Origin: an uncultured Clostridia bacterium
GTDB lineage: Bacteria; Bacillota; Clostridia; Oscillospirales; Oscillospiraceae
Length of the DNA: 19,521 nucleotides
Direction: 5' to 3'
Assembly (NCBI GenBank): GCA_937894515.1
Contig: CALCRH010000006.1
Span: 1-19,521 of the forward strand
Of the stretch, positions 1-7,514 are shown in pieces; within the stretch, counting starts at the first letter, position 1, and the number at the start of each line of letters is the position of its first letter. Both the position numbers and the translations under genes were made by a program. The notes under the pieces are model-generated. The model searched no databases. It saw nothing but the letters and a program-made list of their open reading frames with translations, and was not told where the DNA came from.

Positions 1-111
1 CATATTGGGACTCATCCACACCATGGAGCCGCCCTCGGTCACCATCTGCTCGCCGCTTTCCAGCTCACAGATCACCACGCCCATAGGTTCGCCTTTGATC
101 TCATATTTCAT
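1..111 (-). CDS. AIM24/TIGR00266-family protein, N-terminal fragment
   Basis: The first 37 codons of a leftward gene lie here and the rest is outside the window. The peptide starts MKYEIKGEPMGVVICELESG and reaches a GGSMVWMSPNM motif. That motif is characteristic of the bacterial TIGR00266/AIM24-like family, whose function is poorly known. The ATG at 111 is preceded on the minus strand by AAGGAGG at good spacing, so the start is firm. The gene diverges from ctsR, and the shared 184-nt gap holds a plausible minus-strand promoter as well as the CtsR boxes. Family assignment rests on a short N-terminus, so it is reasonably but not fully secure. Confidence 0.75.
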   Translation of the reverse strand, partial: MKYEIKGEPMGVVICELESGEQMVTEGGSMVWMSPNM

Positions 112-146
112 CTTGCGTTTCCTCCTTATTTTGTGCTTGCATGCTG

Positions 147-175
147 ATTTTATCATGTCCAACAGGAAAACACAA
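147..175 (-). promoter_or_regulatory. Candidate promoter for the AIM24-like gene
   Basis: On the minus strand a -35-like TTGTGT (170-175) and a -10-like TAAAAT (147-152) are separated by 17 nt, about 35 nt upstream of the ATG at 111. The fit to sigma-A is moderate. The nearer CtsR box begins 35 nt further upstream, so CtsR control of this gene is possible but not implied. Confidence 0.45.
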
Positions 176-210
176 GAACAATCCCGGTGTTCACAAATTG
201 TTTACCGTTT

Positions 211-227
211 GGTCAAAGAAAGTCAAA
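211..227 (+). promoter_or_regulatory. CtsR operator, distal box
   Basis: GGTCAAAGAAAGTCAAA matches the CtsR heptad direct-repeat consensus (RGTCAAA-NAN-RGTCAAA). It ends 9 nt upstream of the -35 hexamer of the ctsR promoter. Confidence 0.92.
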
Positions 228-236
228 ATTTACATC

Positions 237-264
237 TTGACATTTAAAATCCCGGTGCTATGAT
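237..264 (+). promoter_or_regulatory. Sigma-A promoter of ctsR-mcsA-clpC
   Basis: A perfect TTGACA (237-242) is followed after 16 nt by TATGAT (259-264), with an extended TG at 256-257. The promoter lies between the two CtsR boxes, the second of which starts 2 nt after the -10 and so should cover the transcription start. Confidence 0.85.
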
Positions 265-266
265 AT

Positions 267-283
267 GGTCAAAGTAAGTCAAA
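267..283 (+). promoter_or_regulatory. CtsR operator, proximal box
   Basis: GGTCAAAGTAAGTCAAA is a second full CtsR site, differing from the distal box at one spacer base. It covers the likely +1 region and runs into the AAAGGAG ribosome binding site (281-287) of ctsR, so autorepression should be tight. Confidence 0.92.
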
Positions 284-295
284 GGAGCTGATCCC

Positions 296-745
296 ATGGG
301 TATATCCGATCTGATCGCCGCATTCATTCAACAGGAATTGGAGGAGGCAGACGGCGTGCTGGAATTGCAGCGCAGTGATCTGGCGGCACGCTTTGGCTGT
401 GTCCCCAGCCAGATCAACTACGTCATGTCCACCCGTTTCTCTCCGGAACACGGCTACATCGTGGAGAGCCGCCGGGGAGAAGGTGGCTATATCCGCATCA
501 GTCGTGTCCGGGTGGATCGTCAGACCCTTTTGATGCACGTCATCAATACGCTGGGCGATACGCTGGATCTGCCCAGTGCCCGGGCCATCACGCAAAATCT
601 GGCAGATGCCGAGGCCATCTCCCTCCAATCCGGCGAGCTGCTGCTCTCTGCCATCGGCGACCGGGCCTTGCAGCGGGTAGCACCGGCTTACCGCAACGCC
701 CTGCGCTGCGATATTTTCAAACAAATTCTGATTCATTTGGTTTAA
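296..745 (+). CDS. ctsR: CtsR, transcriptional repressor of class III heat-shock genes
   Basis: This 149-residue protein matches CtsR in length and motifs. The N-terminal winged helix contains CVPSQINYVMSTRF (about residues 35-48) followed by GYIVESRRGEGGYIRI, which holds the glycine-rich DNA- and temperature-sensing wing. The wing reads RGEGG where Bacillus has RGGGG. CtsR dimers repress clp and mcs genes and are inactivated on heat or protein stress. In Bacillus, McsA and McsB help remove CtsR, but no mcsB follows here. The ATG at 296 sits 8 nt after AAAGGAG and just downstream of two CtsR boxes, so the gene is autoregulated. It is first in an operon with the McsA-like gene and clpC. Confidence 0.96.
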   Translation: MGISDLIAAFIQQELEEADGVLELQRSDLAARFGCVPSQINYVMSTRFSPEHGYIVESRRGEGGYIRISRVRVDRQTLLMHVINTLGDTLDLPSARAITQNLADAEAISLQSGELLLSAIGDRALQRVAPAYRNALRCDIFKQILIHLV

Positions 746-766
746 TCCAAACACAAGGAGGTTACG

Positions 767-1168
767 ATGATGAAATGTGAACACTGTGGCAAGAACGAGG
801 CCACCTTTTATTACAGAACCAACATCAACGGCGTGGTGAAAGAGGTGCATCTCTGCCAGGACTGTGCCGCCGAACTGGGTTATGCGGAGTGTCTCCGCAG
901 TTCTTTCCGCCCCATGCACCTGTTTTCAGATTCCTTCGAGCCGTTTTTCGGTGCCTTGGGCAGCCATCTGCTGACAGAGTTTCCCTCTCCTGTGGGGGAA
1001 CCCGTTCCCGAGCAGCCCAAGCCGCTGGTAGACGAGATCGAGCAGACGAAGCTCCGGGAGCAGCGGCAGCGCAACGCCCTGGAAGCTCAACTGCAATCTG
1101 CCATTGAAGCGGAGGACTACGAAACCGCCGCCAAACTGAGAGATGAGCTGAAACGCCTGAGTGCCTGA
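767..1168 (+). CDS. mcsA: Short McsA-like zinc-finger/UVR-motif protein
   Basis: This 133-residue protein has an N-terminal zinc module with C4-x2-C7 and C30-x2-C33. After a proline-rich linker (about residues 72-90) it ends in a UVR motif (about 104-131, with EDYETAAKLRDEL). McsA of Bacillus has about 185 residues and two CxxC pairs-of-pairs; the second zinc module is absent here. In Firmicutes McsA activates the arginine kinase McsB and acts as a ClpC adaptor. The matching UVR motif in ClpC's middle domain suggests direct pairing with ClpC. The gene lies 21 nt after ctsR with AAGGAGG ahead of tandem ATG codons (767 or 770). With no mcsB beside it, a kinase-independent adaptor role is inferred. 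Confidence 0.85.
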   Translation: MMKCEHCGKNEATFYYRTNINGVVKEVHLCQDCAAELGYAECLRSSFRPMHLFSDSFEPFFGALGSHLLTEFPSPVGEPVPEQPKPLVDEIEQTKLREQRQRNALEAQLQSAIEAEDYETAAKLRDELKRLSA

Positions 1169-1172
1169 CTTT

Positions 1173-1249
1173 TTGTAGGGCGGGACCTATGTGTCCCGCC
1201 GGATCATTTCATTACAAGAACGGCGGCACACGCGGGTGCCGCCCTACAA
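1173..1249. repeat. 77-nt inverted-repeat element made of two facing GTAGGG hairpins
   Basis: TTGTAGGGCGG (1173-1183) is repeated as its exact reverse complement at 1239-1249, giving 11-nt terminal inverted repeats. Inside are two 8-bp hairpins. One is GGCGGGAC/GTCCCGCC (1179-1186 with 1193-1200) and the other is GGCGGCAC/GTGCCGCC (1222-1229 with 1236-1243). Both belong to the GTAGGG hairpin family found elsewhere in the window, the second in inverted orientation. The element fills most of the mcsA-clpC gap and ends just before the clpC ribosome binding site. It resembles a MITE-like or REP-type element. No target-site duplication is obvious. Confidence 0.75.
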
Positions 1250-1277
1250 TCCACTTCCAACAAAGGAGGTCATCTTT

Positions 1278-3728
1278 ATGAACGAAAACAAATTCACTCC
1301 CCGCGCCGAGGAGGCGCTGCGCCTGTCCCAGGAGGCCGCCGGCGAACTGGGTCACGGCTATGTAGGTACCGAACATCTGCTGCTGGGTCTTTTCCGGGAG
1401 GAAGAGGGCATCGCCCACCGGGTCCTGCGGGAATACGGCATCACCGATGAGATGCTCTGCTCTCTCCTGCAGCAAAGCGTGGGCAAGGGTCTGGCCGGTG
1501 CCGCCCCCACCCAGGGGCTGACGCCCCGCGCCAAGTCTGTGGTGGAACTGGCCGTCAGCGAGGCTTCCCGCACCGGAACCGGCTATATCGGTACCGAACA
1601 CCTGCTGATGGGCATTTTGCGGGAGGGCAACAACATGGCGCTCCGCATTCTGCAAACCGTAGGGGTCGATCCCCGCAAAATGTACGCCAGCATCATACAG
1701 AAGCTGAGCGATGCCTCGCCCCATACCGTCACCAGCGGCAGCGCCACCGCCAACCGGGAAAACAGCAAATCCGGCAAAACGCTGGCGGAGTTCACCCGGG
1801 ATCTGACGGACGCCGCCCGGGAGGGCAAGCTTGACCCCGTCATTGGCCGGGAGGACGAGATCCAGCGGGTGGTGCAGATTTTGTCCCGCCGTACCAAGAA
1901 CAACCCTGTTCTCATCGGTGAACCCGGCGTAGGCAAGACCGCCATCGCTGAGGGTCTGGCCCAGCGCATCGTCACCGCCGACGTCCCCGAGGAGCTTTTG
2001 GACAAAAAGATCCTCTCCCTCGACCTCAGCGGCATGGTGGCGGGCACCAAGTACCGGGGCGAATTTGAAGAGCGCATCAAAAATACACTGGCCGAGGTAA
2101 AAAAGGCCGGTAATGTCATTCTGTTCATAGACGAGCTGCACACCATCGTGGGTGCCGGCAGCGCCGAAGGTGCCGTGGACGCCGCCAATATCATCAAGCC
2201 CGCTTTGGGCCGCGGCGAGATCCGCGTGGTGGGTGCCACCACGCTGGACGAATACCGCAAGTATATCGAAAAGGACGCCGCACTGGAGCGCCGATTCCAG
2301 CCTGTCACCGTGGGCGAGCCCACCGTGGAATCCAGCATTGAGATCCTGATGGGGCTCAAGGACAAGTACGAAGCCCACCACAAGCTGACCATCACCGATG
2401 AAGCCATCGAAGCCGCCGTCCGCCTCTCTTCCCGCTATATCAACGACCGTTTCCTGCCCGACAAGGCCATCGACCTGATGGACGAGGCGGCCAGCCGGGT
2501 CCGCATGGATGCCGAATCCGCCAGCCCCGACCTCAAGAGTCTGGAGGAGAAAATTGCCGCCCTCCGCCGGGAAAAGGCGGAAGCCATCAACGCACAGGAC
2601 TACGAAAAGGCGGCACAGCTCCGTGACATCGAAAAGAACTATCAGGAGCAGGTGGAGATCGAGCGGGACAACTGGCGCAAAAAGATGTCCCAAAATCGGG
2701 GCAGCGTCACCGCCGATGATATCGCCAAGGTGGTGGGAACCTGGACGGGCATCCCCGTCACCCGCCTCACCGAGGACGAGGGGCAGCGCCTGCTGAAATT
2801 GGAAAACACCCTCCATGGCCGCGTCATCGGGCAGGACGAAGCCGTCAGCGCCGTGGCACGAGCCATTCGCCGGGGCAGAGTGGGACTCAAGGATCCCAAG
2901 CGTCCCATCGGCAGCTTCCTGTTCTTAGGTCCCACCGGCGTGGGCAAGACCGAGCTGTGCAAGACCCTTGCCGAGGCCATGTTCGGAGACGAGAACGCCA
3001 TGATCCGCATTGATATGTCCGAGTACATGGAAAAGCACACCGTGTCCCGTCTGGTAGGTTCTCCCCCGGGCTATGTGGGGCACGAGGAGGGCGGCCAGCT
3101 CACCGAAAAGGTGCGCCGCAAGCCCTACTCCGTGGTGCTGTTCGATGAGATCGAAAAGGCCCACGAGGACGTGTGGAATATCCTGCTGCAAATTCTGGAG
3201 GACGGCATCGTCACCGACTCCCAGGGCCGCCGGGTGGACTTCAAAAACACCGTCATCGTTATGACCAGCAACGTAGGTGCCAAGAATATCACCGCCGCCA
3301 ACATCCCCACTCTGGGCTTCGCTGCCGATACCGCCGATGAAACCGCGCAGTTCACCCGTATCCGCGAAGCTGTCATGGCGGAGCTGAAGCGCACGTTCAA
3401 GCCGGAGTTCCTCAACCGCATTGACGAAACCATCGTGTTCCGCCAGCTTACAGAGGACGACATCGTGCAGATCGCCCGCCGTATGCTCTCCGTCACCGGC
3501 AAACGCATGACCCAGCAGGGCATCACCCTGCAAGCTGATGACGATGCGGTGGCCGCCCTTGCCAAAGACGGCTTTGACGCCCAGTATGGGGCAAGACCTC
3601 TCCGCCGCACCATTCAAAACGTGGTGGAGGACGCCGTGGCCGAGCAGATACTGGAGGGCAAGCTCCAATCCGGCGATACCGCCCGCATCAAACTCTCCGA
3701 CAATAAAATCGTTGTCGAAAGAGCCTGA
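1278..3728 (+). CDS. clpC: ClpC, AAA+ unfoldase of the ClpCP protease
   Basis: The 816-residue product has the full ClpC architecture. Two Clp-N repeats (about 1-145) are followed by AAA+ domain 1 with Walker A GEPGVGKT (214-221) and Walker B ILFIDE (281-286). A middle domain carries a UVR motif (about 423-457). AAA+ domain 2 has Walker A GPTGVGKT (551-558) and Walker B VVLFDE (619-624). The LGF tripeptide at 679-681 fits the ClpP-docking loop. It unfolds substrates and feeds them to ClpP in the cytoplasm. The ATG at 1278 follows AAAGGAGGT by 7 nt. An in-frame extension upstream to 1191 would only translate the hairpin repeat, so I reject it. The gene is the last in the CtsR-controlled operon. 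Confidence 0.97.
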   Translation: MNENKFTPRAEEALRLSQEAAGELGHGYVGTEHLLLGLFREEEGIAHRVLREYGITDEMLCSLLQQSVGKGLAGAAPTQGLTPRAKSVVELAVSEASRTGTGYIGTEHLLMGILREGNNMALRILQTVGVDPRKMYASIIQKLSDASPHTVTSGSATANRENSKSGKTLAEFTRDLTDAAREGKLDPVIGREDEIQRVVQILSRRTKNNPVLIGEPGVGKTAIAEGLAQRIVTADVPEELLDKKILSLDLSGMVAGTKYRGEFEERIKNTLAEVKKAGNVILFIDELHTIVGAGSAEGAVDAANIIKPALGRGEIRVVGATTLDEYRKYIEKDAALERRFQPVTVGEPTVESSIEILMGLKDKYEAHHKLTITDEAIEAAVRLSSRYINDRFLPDKAIDLMDEAASRVRMDAESASPDLKSLEEKIAALRREKAEAINAQDYEKAAQLRDIEKNYQEQVEIERDNWRKKMSQNRGSVTADDIAKVVGTWTGIPVTRLTEDEGQRLLKLENTLHGRVIGQDEAVSAVARAIRRGRVGLKDPKRPIGSFLFLGPTGVGKTELCKTLAEAMFGDENAMIRIDMSEYMEKHTVSRLVGSPPGYVGHEEGGQLTEKVRRKPYSVVLFDEIEKAHEDVWNILLQILEDGIVTDSQGRRVDFKNTVIVMTSNVGAKNITAANIPTLGFAADTADETAQFTRIREAVMAELKRTFKPEFLNRIDETIVFRQLTEDDIVQIARRMLSVTGKRMTQQGITLQADDDAVAALAKDGFDAQYGARPLRRTIQNVVEDAVAEQILEGKLQSGDTARIKLSDNKIVVERA

Positions 3729-3741
3729 TTTTTTCTCCATA

Positions 3742-3777
3742 AAAAAGAATGGCACCCGTCAGGGTGTCATTCTTTTT
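3742..3777. terminator. Bidirectional terminator between clpC and the SGNH hydrolase
   Basis: A 16-bp stem (3742-3757 with 3762-3777, one G-T pair) with a 4-nt loop is flanked by A-rich and T-rich arms. It can therefore end transcripts of clpC (+) and of the convergent hydrolase gene (-). Confidence 0.9.
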
Positions 3778-3797
3778 CTCTGATTCTTCAAACCTTG

Positions 3798-4772
3798 TTA
3801 CTGTTTTGTGTGAAGTGGCTGTATGCTTCCTGCATAGACAGGGTCACCTTCTAAAACGGAAAAAATTCTTTCGCACAGTTGCGTCTGCCCCATTACCGTA
3901 GGGTGCCAGTCGCTCTGTATCCCCATACTATCCACATAGTAACAGTCGTAGTTTAGCGCCGCTTTTTTCACTACAAAATTTACATTATCCAAAAGTCGGT
4001 TCAAACGGAATACCACTTCGCCGGAGGTATCCGTTTCTTCAAGGAATGGGATGATGCTGTTGGGAATGAAATTACCAACAAGAATGATCGTTGCCTCTGG
4101 CGCAGCTTCTCTCATGCACTTAACAATTTGGGGATAATACTTCACATAGTCCTCAAGACCGTCCAGCATGTCAAATATTTGCTTTATGGTATAATATACT
4201 TCTGCAGAATAGGCAGCAAGCAGCTTAACCAGTGCGTTATAGGTCTCCTGATCCAGCTTCTTCGCTTCCAAATAACTGTTAAGCTCTGCCTGAAGCGCAT
4301 CCTTATCAGGGATCTTCTCCATTGCCTGCGCTTTCAGTTCACCGGGATAGCTGATAATATCGCAGGCGCCGATGCAAAGCGAGACATAGTCTGCATCTTT
4401 CAAATCGTTTCGAACGGTTTCCAAACTGTTTCCGTCATAGGGAGGGTACTCTGTTGTATGCCAGGAATCCGGTTGGAGTATACCGCTGTCAACTTGTTCC
4501 TGGAATGCCGGATCGATCATATAGAGGATATCGGTCGTCTGCATTCCTCTGCGGGCATAATTGATCCAGCTCGCGCCTAATTCCACCGCAAGCTGCGGAC
4601 TCCACCCATCTGTATATTTGTCATATAGTTGATCGTCATCTTCAATGTTTCCCAATGAAATGCTGTCTCCGAAATTCACATATGTGCAAGAAAGCGTGTC
4701 CGCAGTTGCCGTCACACCGCACAAGCTCAGCATCATGCCAAAAGCCAAGAACAGGGCCGCAAATTTTTTCAT
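3798..4772 (-). CDS. Secreted SGNH/GDSL-family hydrolase
   Basis: This 324-residue protein has a clear signal peptide: KK, a hydrophobic core to about residue 20, and a TATA-D cleavage site near 24. The SGNH blocks are recognisable: GDS at 35-37 (nucleophile S37), a block II glycine near 76, and D288-x-H290 with SDWHPT for the catalytic Asp/His. Block III reads GACD (135-138) instead of the usual GxND, so the oxyanion asparagine is replaced. Members hydrolyse lipid or carbohydrate esters, and the substrate cannot be told here. It has its own ribosome binding site (AAAGGAAAG) and stands alone, convergent to clpC. Its codons look more AT-rich than those of its neighbours, which may reflect lateral acquisition. 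Confidence 0.8.
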   Translation of the reverse strand: MKKFAALFLAFGMMLSLCGVTATADTLSCTYVNFGDSISLGNIEDDDQLYDKYTDGWSPQLAVELGASWINYARRGMQTTDILYMIDPAFQEQVDSGILQPDSWHTTEYPPYDGNSLETVRNDLKDADYVSLCIGACDIISYPGELKAQAMEKIPDKDALQAELNSYLEAKKLDQETYNALVKLLAAYSAEVYYTIKQIFDMLDGLEDYVKYYPQIVKCMREAAPEATIILVGNFIPNSIIPFLEETDTSGEVVFRLNRLLDNVNFVVKKAALNYDCYYVDSMGIQSDWHPTVMGQTQLCERIFSVLEGDPVYAGSIQPLHTKQ

Positions 4773-4804
4773 ATCTCTTTCCTTTCTTACTCGGCACCCT
4801 ATCC

Positions 4805-4849
4805 TTCTCTTTTCCCATGGGAAAAGAGAAAAAACAGGTACCTGTTTTT
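4805..4849. terminator. Two abutting perfect palindromes between the GTPase-nuclease and hydrolase genes
   Basis: A 26-nt perfect palindrome (4805-4830, centred on CCATGG) is followed directly by a 20-nt perfect palindrome (4830-4849, centred on GGTACC). The second, read on the minus strand, is followed by a T-rich run and could end the long gene stopping at 4922. A minus-strand TATACT lies upstream near 4859, so the pair could instead sit in the 5' leader of the hydrolase. Terminator is the preferred reading, with modest confidence. Confidence 0.5.
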
Positions 4850-4921
4850 CATAAAAAGTATACTACAAATTTCGTAATATGAAAATTCGCAAAAATCACA
4901 TATTTTTTTCTTGGTTTTTGT

Positions 4922-7483
4922 CTATTTTGATGGGTTTTCTCCATTGGATTTTTTCGCCGCATCCCCGATGGTGTTCCTCGTCCTCTCCTGCTTTTCCAGC
5001 ACCTTGCCGATCTCCTCATTCACCGCCGCCAGCTCGATTTCAAACTCCCTTGCCGACAGGCGCAGAACACCGGTCCGCACGGCAGAGAGCTGAATGAGTC
5101 CATCGGAGGTCACCACCCGCACCTGCTCATTTTTGCCGATCTCCTGCACCAGATGCTCGATGTACATATCGGCGGTCTCATGCTCTTTCGTGTACACCAC
5201 ATGGACGCCGTGCCTGTCGAACTTCTCGCCCTCGTTCCCCGGCACCTTGTAGCCGTCAAATACCAGCACCACCTCCGTGCCGGTAAAGCCGGCGAAATTT
5301 GCCAGTTGGTGCAAAAGCTGATCCCGTGCCGCCGCAAGGTCGACCTCTGCCAGTTTGTGCAGATCGTCCCACGCGAAGATCACGTTGTACCCGTCCACGA
5401 TGAACCGCCGCTTTTTGATGGCAACGCTTCCCTCCGCGTCTCCGGCAAAGGTGGCTGACGGCGTGCGGTAGCTCGGGCGCTTGATCGGCCCGAACTCCCG
5501 CACCATGATGGCCTCCAGCTCCTTTTCGTCCAACTGCAAATTCCGCCGGTTGACCTGGGGCGTGTAAGGCACTTCTTTTTTCAGGCAGGACTCCAAATGC
5601 ATATACCGGGGCACTTCGTTCCACTTCACGTTAAAGCCTGCTCCATGGGCGCAGAATACGGAGTCCGGCGTGTTGTCCAGGTCGCTCTCCGGCACATAGG
5701 AAAAGGCGGCGATGACCTCCTCACTGTTTTTACACGCGTCATATCCCGCCAGCTCCAGCGCCAGCCGTCCCCGACCGCCGGTATAGGCCGCCACTTCGGC
5801 GGCATAGTCGTTCATGGCAGCCACCGGTGCTCTGCCTCGCAGCCGCACCATGTCTCCCGCGTCCTCCGGCGAATCAAAGGTGCCGTTCTTTGCGCGGATA
5901 TCGTTGATGGCCCGGCCCAACTGTTCCGGCGGTAACTCCAGCCGGAACGCATACCACGGCTCCAGCAGCTTCGACTCCGCCTGCATCAGGCCCTGCCGCA
6001 CCGCACGGTAGGTGGCCTGCCGGAAATCGCCGCCCTCGGTGTGCTTCAAATGGGCCCGCCCTGCCGCCAGCGTAATTTTCATATCGGTGATGGGCGATCC
6101 GGTCAACACGCCCAGATGAGGCTTCTCCATTAAATGGGTCAGGATCAACCGCTGCCAGTTCCGGTCCAGCACGTCCTCGCTGCAATCCGATGCCAACACC
6201 AATCCGCTGCCCGGCGGCAGCGGCTCCAAAATGAGATGTACCTCAGCATAGTGCTTCAAGGGCTCGTAGTGCCCCACACCCTCCACCTTGCCGGTGATCG
6301 TCTCCTTATACAGCACCCTGCCACAGTCGATCTCCACCGCCGTATCAAACCGCTGAGCGATCACGGATTTCAATATCTCCACCTGCACCTGTCCCATCAG
6401 ACTCACATGGATCTCCTGCAACCGGCTGTCGTAGGTGATATGCAGTTGGGGATCTTCCTCCTCCAAAAGCCGCAGCTTGGGCAGCATGGTGCGGCTGTCC
6501 ACCCCATCGGGCAGTACGATGCGGTAGTTCATCACCGGCTCCAGAACAGGTGCGATGGAACTGCTCTCTTCTCCCAAGCCCTGTCCGTTCTCCGTGTGGG
6601 CAAGCCCCATCACCGCGCACACACCGCCTGCCGCTACTTCGTCTGCCGGTGTAAACTTTGCGCCCTGATACAGCCGGATCTGGCTGATCTTTTCCTGCCC
6701 AACCACGTCCCGCACCTTAAGGCTCCCGCCGGTGACCTTCAGATGGGTCAGCCGGTTTCCCTGTCCATCGTGACTGATTTTGAACACCTTGGCGCCGAAT
6801 TCATTCGGATAATCCTTCGCCCGCAGATAGCGGGTCAGATCGTTGCAGAACTCGGCTACGCCCTCCAGCTTCAGCCCCGAGCCGAACCACACGGGATAGC
6901 ACAGTTCTCCCGCGACCAGCTCCGCCGCATCGCTGTCGGACACCGTACCCGTCTCCAAAAACGACTCCAACAGGTCCTCCCGGCACATGGCGAGTGCTTC
7001 AAACCGCCCCGCGTCTGTAAAGTCGATGCAGTTGTCGTCCAGCTCCTGCCGCAGGTTTTCCAGCAGTTCCCCTTTCGTCTTTCGGGCAAAGTCCATCTTG
7101 GTCACGAAGAGCAGGGTCGGCACATGATAAAGCCGCAATAATTTCCATAGCGTCCGGGTGTGGGCCTGTACCCCGTCCGTACCGCTGATGACCAGTATGG
7201 CATAGTCCAGCACCTGCAAGGTCCGCTCCGTCTCCGCAGAAAAGTCCACGTGTCCCGGGGTATCCAAAAGGGTCACATCAAAGTCCCCCACGGCGAACCG
7301 CGCCTGACTTGCAAACACGGTGATGCCCCGTGCTCTCTCGATCTCATGGGTGTCCATGGCGGTGTCGCCGTGGTCCACCCGCCCCAGCTTCCGCAGTGCG
7401 CCGCTCTCATATAAAAGAGCCTCCGCCAGCGTGGTCTTACCCGCGTCCACGTGGGCCAGTATGCCGATAACGATATTGCGCAT
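4922..7483 (-). CDS. Tet(M)/EF-G-like translational GTPase fused to a C-terminal NYN (YacP/Rae1-type) ribonuclease domain
   Basis: This 853-residue protein is about 200 longer than Tet(M). The GTPase part has the P-loop AHVDAGKTT (10-18), RGIT (52-55), DTPGH (74-78, with the GTPase histidine) and TKMD (128-131, the usual N replaced by T). EF-G-like domains II-V follow. Domain IV keeps the ITDMKI...GGDFR framework, but where Tet(M) has its tyrosine/proline tip (YYSP) this protein reads AHLK (477-480). A family tail (TPDSVFCAHGAGF, about 605-617) and a linker lead to a NYN/YacP domain (about 692-818). That domain keeps DGYN (697-700), FDGY (D743), TAD (D772) and SD (D794), the acidic metal-site pattern. 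Bacillus Rae1 of this family cuts mRNA in the ribosomal A site. A ribosome-rescue or surveillance role is inferred. The ATG at 7483 follows AGGAGA. Confidence 0.9.
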   Translation of the reverse strand: MRNIVIGILAHVDAGKTTLAEALLYESGALRKLGRVDHGDTAMDTHEIERARGITVFASQARFAVGDFDVTLLDTPGHVDFSAETERTLQVLDYAILVISGTDGVQAHTRTLWKLLRLYHVPTLLFVTKMDFARKTKGELLENLRQELDDNCIDFTDAGRFEALAMCREDLLESFLETGTVSDSDAAELVAGELCYPVWFGSGLKLEGVAEFCNDLTRYLRAKDYPNEFGAKVFKISHDGQGNRLTHLKVTGGSLKVRDVVGQEKISQIRLYQGAKFTPADEVAAGGVCAVMGLAHTENGQGLGEESSSIAPVLEPVMNYRIVLPDGVDSRTMLPKLRLLEEEDPQLHITYDSRLQEIHVSLMGQVQVEILKSVIAQRFDTAVEIDCGRVLYKETITGKVEGVGHYEPLKHYAEVHLILEPLPPGSGLVLASDCSEDVLDRNWQRLILTHLMEKPHLGVLTGSPITDMKITLAAGRAHLKHTEGGDFRQATYRAVRQGLMQAESKLLEPWYAFRLELPPEQLGRAINDIRAKNGTFDSPEDAGDMVRLRGRAPVAAMNDYAAEVAAYTGGRGRLALELAGYDACKNSEEVIAAFSYVPESDLDNTPDSVFCAHGAGFNVKWNEVPRYMHLESCLKKEVPYTPQVNRRNLQLDEKELEAIMVREFGPIKRPSYRTPSATFAGDAEGSVAIKKRRFIVDGYNVIFAWDDLHKLAEVDLAAARDQLLHQLANFAGFTGTEVVLVFDGYKVPGNEGEKFDRHGVHVVYTKEHETADMYIEHLVQEIGKNEQVRVVTSDGLIQLSAVRTGVLRLSAREFEIELAAVNEEIGKVLEKQERTRNTIGDAAKKSNGENPSK

Positions 7484-7514
7484 ATCCGTTCTCCTGTTTC
7501 ATTTCTTTTTCCCC

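Noticed and set aside
1191..1277. A longer ClpC with an N-terminal extension from 1191
   Set aside because: The extra codons translate the hairpin repeat. A perfect ribosome binding site precedes the ATG at 1278, and the protein from there matches ClpC.
1212..2816. Long minus-strand frame opposite clpC
   Set aside because: It is an antisense shadow of a GC-rich gene, with low-complexity composition and no recognisable domain.
6134..7141. Long plus-strand frame opposite the GTPase-nuclease gene
   Set aside because: It is an antisense shadow with histidine/glutamine/leucine-biased composition and no ribosome binding site of note.
4922..7483. A tetracycline-resistance gene of the tet(M) class
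   Set aside because: The GTPase is related, but the drug-site loop residues differ and a nuclease domain is fused. Calling resistance would over-read the homology.
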